Shown piece by piece: positions 18,387 to 21,122 of a DNA stretch of 21,122 nt. The notes under the pieces are model-generated. The model ran no database searches and was not told the origin of the DNA. It saw nothing but the letters and a program-made list of their open reading frames with translations. Position numbers and translations under genes: made by a program. Each line of letters starts with the position of its first letter. Positions within the stretch are counted from its first letter, which is position 1. This DNA comes from Larix sibirica (lineage: Eukaryota; Streptophyta; Pinopsida; Pinales; Pinaceae): assembly GCA_004151065.3 (NCBI GenBank), contig NWUY0300004579.1, positions 1,501 to 22,622 on the forward strand. The letters run 5' to 3'.

Positions 18387-19190
18387 TGTTTTTCTAGCAA
18401 TATCCGAACCTTAAACATTGGGTTTTCCCTTTTTTAACATGTCTTTCTTGTGTAATTGCCACGATCCCTTGTAAGTGATGTCACCTATCGGTTCAAACAA
18501 TCATGGTCTCAGTGATTGATTTTTTGTGCATTGTTTCTGTGAGCTTCTAGAATCACGGGAAGCTTATATAAATCAACAACATCGATGACATTTAGGTTCC
18601 AATGCAATTGTTTCGCTTTTGTCTTCCATGCATTATCTGTTATAAGGTTGGTTCATTTCTTATAATTTGTCAGTCATTAATTTTGAAGATACAATAGCCA
18701 TTTGGGTATTGTGTAGTTATTTTTGTTACATTTGAATGTTATGAAGGTTTCAATGGGTTACCACTCTCACAAATTGTTATCATTTGTTCCTTGTGTGCAT
18801 ATTGCATTATGGAAGAAGGGAAACTCAATATTGCTTTTCTTTTTGCTGCGAAAGCTTATCCTACCATTTTATTTAGTTACACTCTTCTGTAATATCCTTC
18901 CTATGGCTATGTTCCTATTAGAAGTTGACTTCCCTACTTGGGTTCTAAGCAGTTTTTCCTAGGGATTATATCTCAATAGAATTTGTAATTTTGTACCCCT
19001 AGGTTGTGGCATCTATGCCTAAAGGTATAGCCCGCCTTTTCAAGATTGAATCTTCAATACGGTCTAGCAAGTTTGATCAAGTGGTAAATCAAGATCTAGG
19101 TTTAATACCCAGACAATTAACTAAGCCTAGGCAATTTATCTCCAAAGGAATATATACCACTATGTCGTGGCATCTATGAGCTTAGGCTAT
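18387..19190. other. Spacer between the two gene fragments
   Basis: No coding domain. Around 19060-19110 there is a tRNA-like segment ('gtctagcaagtttgatcaag' then ggtttaataccc) that could be a very decayed SINE head. The phrase 'gtggcatctatg' occurs at about 19004 and again at about 19168, suggesting a local duplication. Confidence 0.4.
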
Positions 19191-19283
19191 AAAGCTATTT
19201 CCACTTTCAGTGATTCATGATAAACCTATTTCCACTTTCACTGATTCATGATAAACCTATTTCCACTTTCAGTGATTCATGAT
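19191..19283. repeat. Three tandem copies of a 31-bp unit
   Basis: Units at 19191-19221, 19222-19252 and 19253-19283 share aaacctatttccactttcag followed by tgattcatgat. Unit 1 differs at one position and unit 2 at one (c for g). The period is exactly 31 and divergence is minimal, so the expansion is recent compared with its surroundings. Confidence 0.95.
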
Positions 19284-19388
19284 TTGATATTCATTTCATG
19301 CTTGGAGTTGGAGCTTTTCAACTTGGACTTGCTATCTCATAGTTTTTTTCAAATTTTTGTATTACTAGTTTTATATTTCATTTTGCAG

Positions 19389-19697
19389 TTGGAGATTCTT
19401 CCTACTATGGTTGCAGGAGTATGGCATGATGAACCTAACCTGCAACTAGATACAACCTCCCAATTTTGAAAGTTGCTTTCAATTGGTATGTGCATCAAAT
19501 CTTATATAGCAAGTTTCAATGAACTGTTATTGTGATTGTGTCTCTTTGGTACACTTAGCAGTTGAGTGTTTGTTTTGTTCTTTTGGCAGTGTAGTCCTCC
19601 TATAGAAGAATTTATTGATGCAGGCGTTGTTCCTCGCTTTTTTGAACTCCTGTCAAGGAACAATTTTCTACAGCTTCAAGTGAAGGCCTTAGGTTAA
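19389..19697 (+). pseudogene. Importin-alpha (armadillo repeat) fragment
   Basis: Importin-alpha is the nuclear-import adaptor that binds nuclear localisation signals with its armadillo repeats. Two exons from the start of the repeat domain are visible. Exon A (19389-19485, after ttttgcag, before gtatgtg) encodes LPTMVAGVWHDEPNLQLDTT and SQF, then an in-frame TGA where the family has Arg, then KLLSI. Exon B starts at 19590 after ttttggcag and encodes SPPIEEFIDAGVVPRFFELL, then SRNNFLQLQ and a diverged VKALG. The splice join appears to have lost two bases, so the frame does not continue across it. A faint continuation resembling the next repeat (gttgattattgcattc) lies near 19752-19770. The N-terminal importin-beta-binding domain and the remaining repeats are missing. 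Confidence 0.82.
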
Positions 19698-20546
19698 TTA
19701 TTAAATGGGAAATTGTTTTAACTATGCATGGTAGAAAGTAGCAAGGTACTATCGTTGATTATTGCATTCAAGGGTTGAGGAATTATGTTTTTCTCCCTTT
19801 ATAGGAAATAATGTTGCACTTGATTGAAACTGGCTTTGGTACTTTTTGTTTGATTTGAAACTGGATTTTGGGCTTTTGTTCTCAGTCCAAGGTTCAAAGA
19901 CTAGTTTCTCTACTACTGGTGCAATTTTGAAAAGGTTGATGTTATGGTGAATATAGCAACAACAACTCATGGTTGTGCTTATTTGGCTTCTTCTGGGAAA
20001 ATCATATGTGAACATTCAAAACAAATGAGTATTAGCATTGTCTCCTTGGCATGGCTCGAGTTGTTGGAGATATTGTTGTACAATCATAAGTGCAAAAGCC
20101 TTCATCTCCTAGTTTTGACAAACAATTAGAGTGAAACATTCACTATTTGGGTGAATGGGAGGTTGCTCTATGCATGCTCATGATGTTCTGACTTTACATA
20201 TTCTAGAAACAAATGTATTCATCAGCCTTATTATTAAAGGCACAATTGAGTCACTTCCAAATTACTCGCATGCTTAGAGAAAGTGTTTGATGTATCTGTT
20301 CATTAAAGTTTGTAGCTGTGTGCATTTTGAATAGAGGTCGTGTGCCAAACAACTTTAGTTTATGTTGGATCAAGTGGTAAGTATGGTTGGAAAACTTAAA
20401 CATTTGAGTTTGTGGTTTGCAGTATGAAAATGTGGTGTTATCAATACATATATTAAATTTTTAATGATAAATTGCGTAGTAGTGACAGTAGGGAGCTATA
20501 CTTGTGTGGGTATAATTTTCTTATTACTACTGGGTACATGGTTGGA
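19698..20546. other. No gene recognised
   Basis: An open frame at 19944-20129 (61 codons) and an 88-codon minus frame (19749-20015) overlap here and match no family. Position downstream of the importin-alpha exons would suit introns or decayed further exons, but no clear armadillo sequence could be read. Confidence 0.4.
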
Positions 20547-20548
20547 NN
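20547..20548. other. Two ambiguous bases
   Basis: NN lies between 'gggtacatggttgga' and 'aaacttcgaacc'. It may mark a small assembly gap. Sequence style on either side is similar and AT-rich. Confidence 0.9.
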
Positions 20549-21122
20549 AAACTTCGAACCTGAAACACTCATCATACATCGACCTCATACTATAGAAGGG
20601 CTGTAACAAGTCAATTTTTTTTAAAGTTAACAATTCAACAGGAAACGCAGGAGCAAAACCTTTGATATTACTGTATCCAACCTACGACTGAGTTCTCAAA
20701 ACCTTTTTAAAACAAAGATTTAGTTATTAAAATACACAGTATCGAATACCAAAAGGGAACGCAGACATTTTGCAAATTTTCAAATCCTTACAACAAAATT
20801 ATCGATGGCCGTAGCCTCGTCAATTAACAAAAACTTGTTATAGAAAATCAAGGCACAACATACAATAGCTCGTCATACAGAATGAATGTACCAAGACATT
20901 TCTAAACCTTAAATTACACAGGAAAGACGTAGGATTAAACCATTTAGCTGATACATTGTTTTACTAACAACTGAGTGCACAACTCCTGTAGAAGTGGTTT
21001 TAAAAACAGAACATAGTACAGAACAACGAAGTAACAAATACCCTTAAAAAAACAATTCAACGAGCAACTTTATATTGAGTTAAATTTAAATAAAAACCTG
21101 GGTGGTACACCCTAAAATCCTT
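20549..21122. other. AT-rich end of window, no gene recognised
   Basis: A-rich on the plus strand with no long open frame. The words 'ggaaacgcagg' (about 20641) and 'gggaacgcagac' (about 20756) are a weak repeat. On the minus strand the T-rich composition could suit a 3' UTR of a gene lying to the right, but nothing shows it. Confidence 0.4.

Noticed and set aside
17400-19697. Processed retrocopies of the two genes
   Set aside because: Consensus splice acceptors and donors with non-coding intervening sequence remain, so the copies derive from genomic DNA.

Overview
The window looks like intergenic DNA from a large, repeat-rich land-plant nuclear genome. The evidence is decayed Ty1/copia retrotransposons, a plant L1-type LINE with an RNase H domain, tRNA-derived SINE-like units, minisatellites, AT-rich spacers, and broken pieces of two plant nuclear genes with intron borders still in place. 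A gymnosperm would fit the density and age of the repeats, but nothing seen fixes the lineage. No intact, confidently identified protein-coding gene is present.

Left part (1-7.6 kb): 1-1510 is the end of an old tandem array with a higher-order period of about 720-735 bp. It is followed by a SINE-like unit (about 2148-2340), an unidentified decayed coding remnant (2892-3507), AT-rich spacer, a 5'-truncated LINE (zinc-binding region plus RNase H, one nonsense codon, one frameshift) running to about 6165, and a 500-bp G-poor C/T-rich tract.

Middle (7.6-14.5 kb): a microsatellite, a minus-strand SINE-like unit and a 39-bp minisatellite come first. Then a minus-strand copia remnant is laid out as 5' LTR, PBS, gag, start of protease, a single N, then a second gag-to-protease segment. 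The two gag copies are identical by eye for 170 bp up to the N, so this is either a real rearrangement or an assembly join. After an unrecognised 1.6-kb stretch there is a perfect 23-bp hairpin. A different plus-strand copia follows: gag with two frameshifts, no visible pol, and a 3' PPT/LTR start.

Right part (14.5-21.1 kb): a possible small two-exon minus-strand gene with a TATA box and CpG-rich first exon (14.8-15.4 kb), a GC-rich element possibly LINE-derived, a three-copy tandem repeat, and then two exon-bearing gene fragments about 1 kb apart in the same orientation. One is from a BAH1/NLA-type SPX-RING E3 ubiquitin ligase (17400-18386), the other from importin-alpha (19389 to about 19697). 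Both carry in-frame stops but keep splice signals, so they are DNA-level duplicates rather than retrocopies. The last 1.3 kb shows nothing recognisable.
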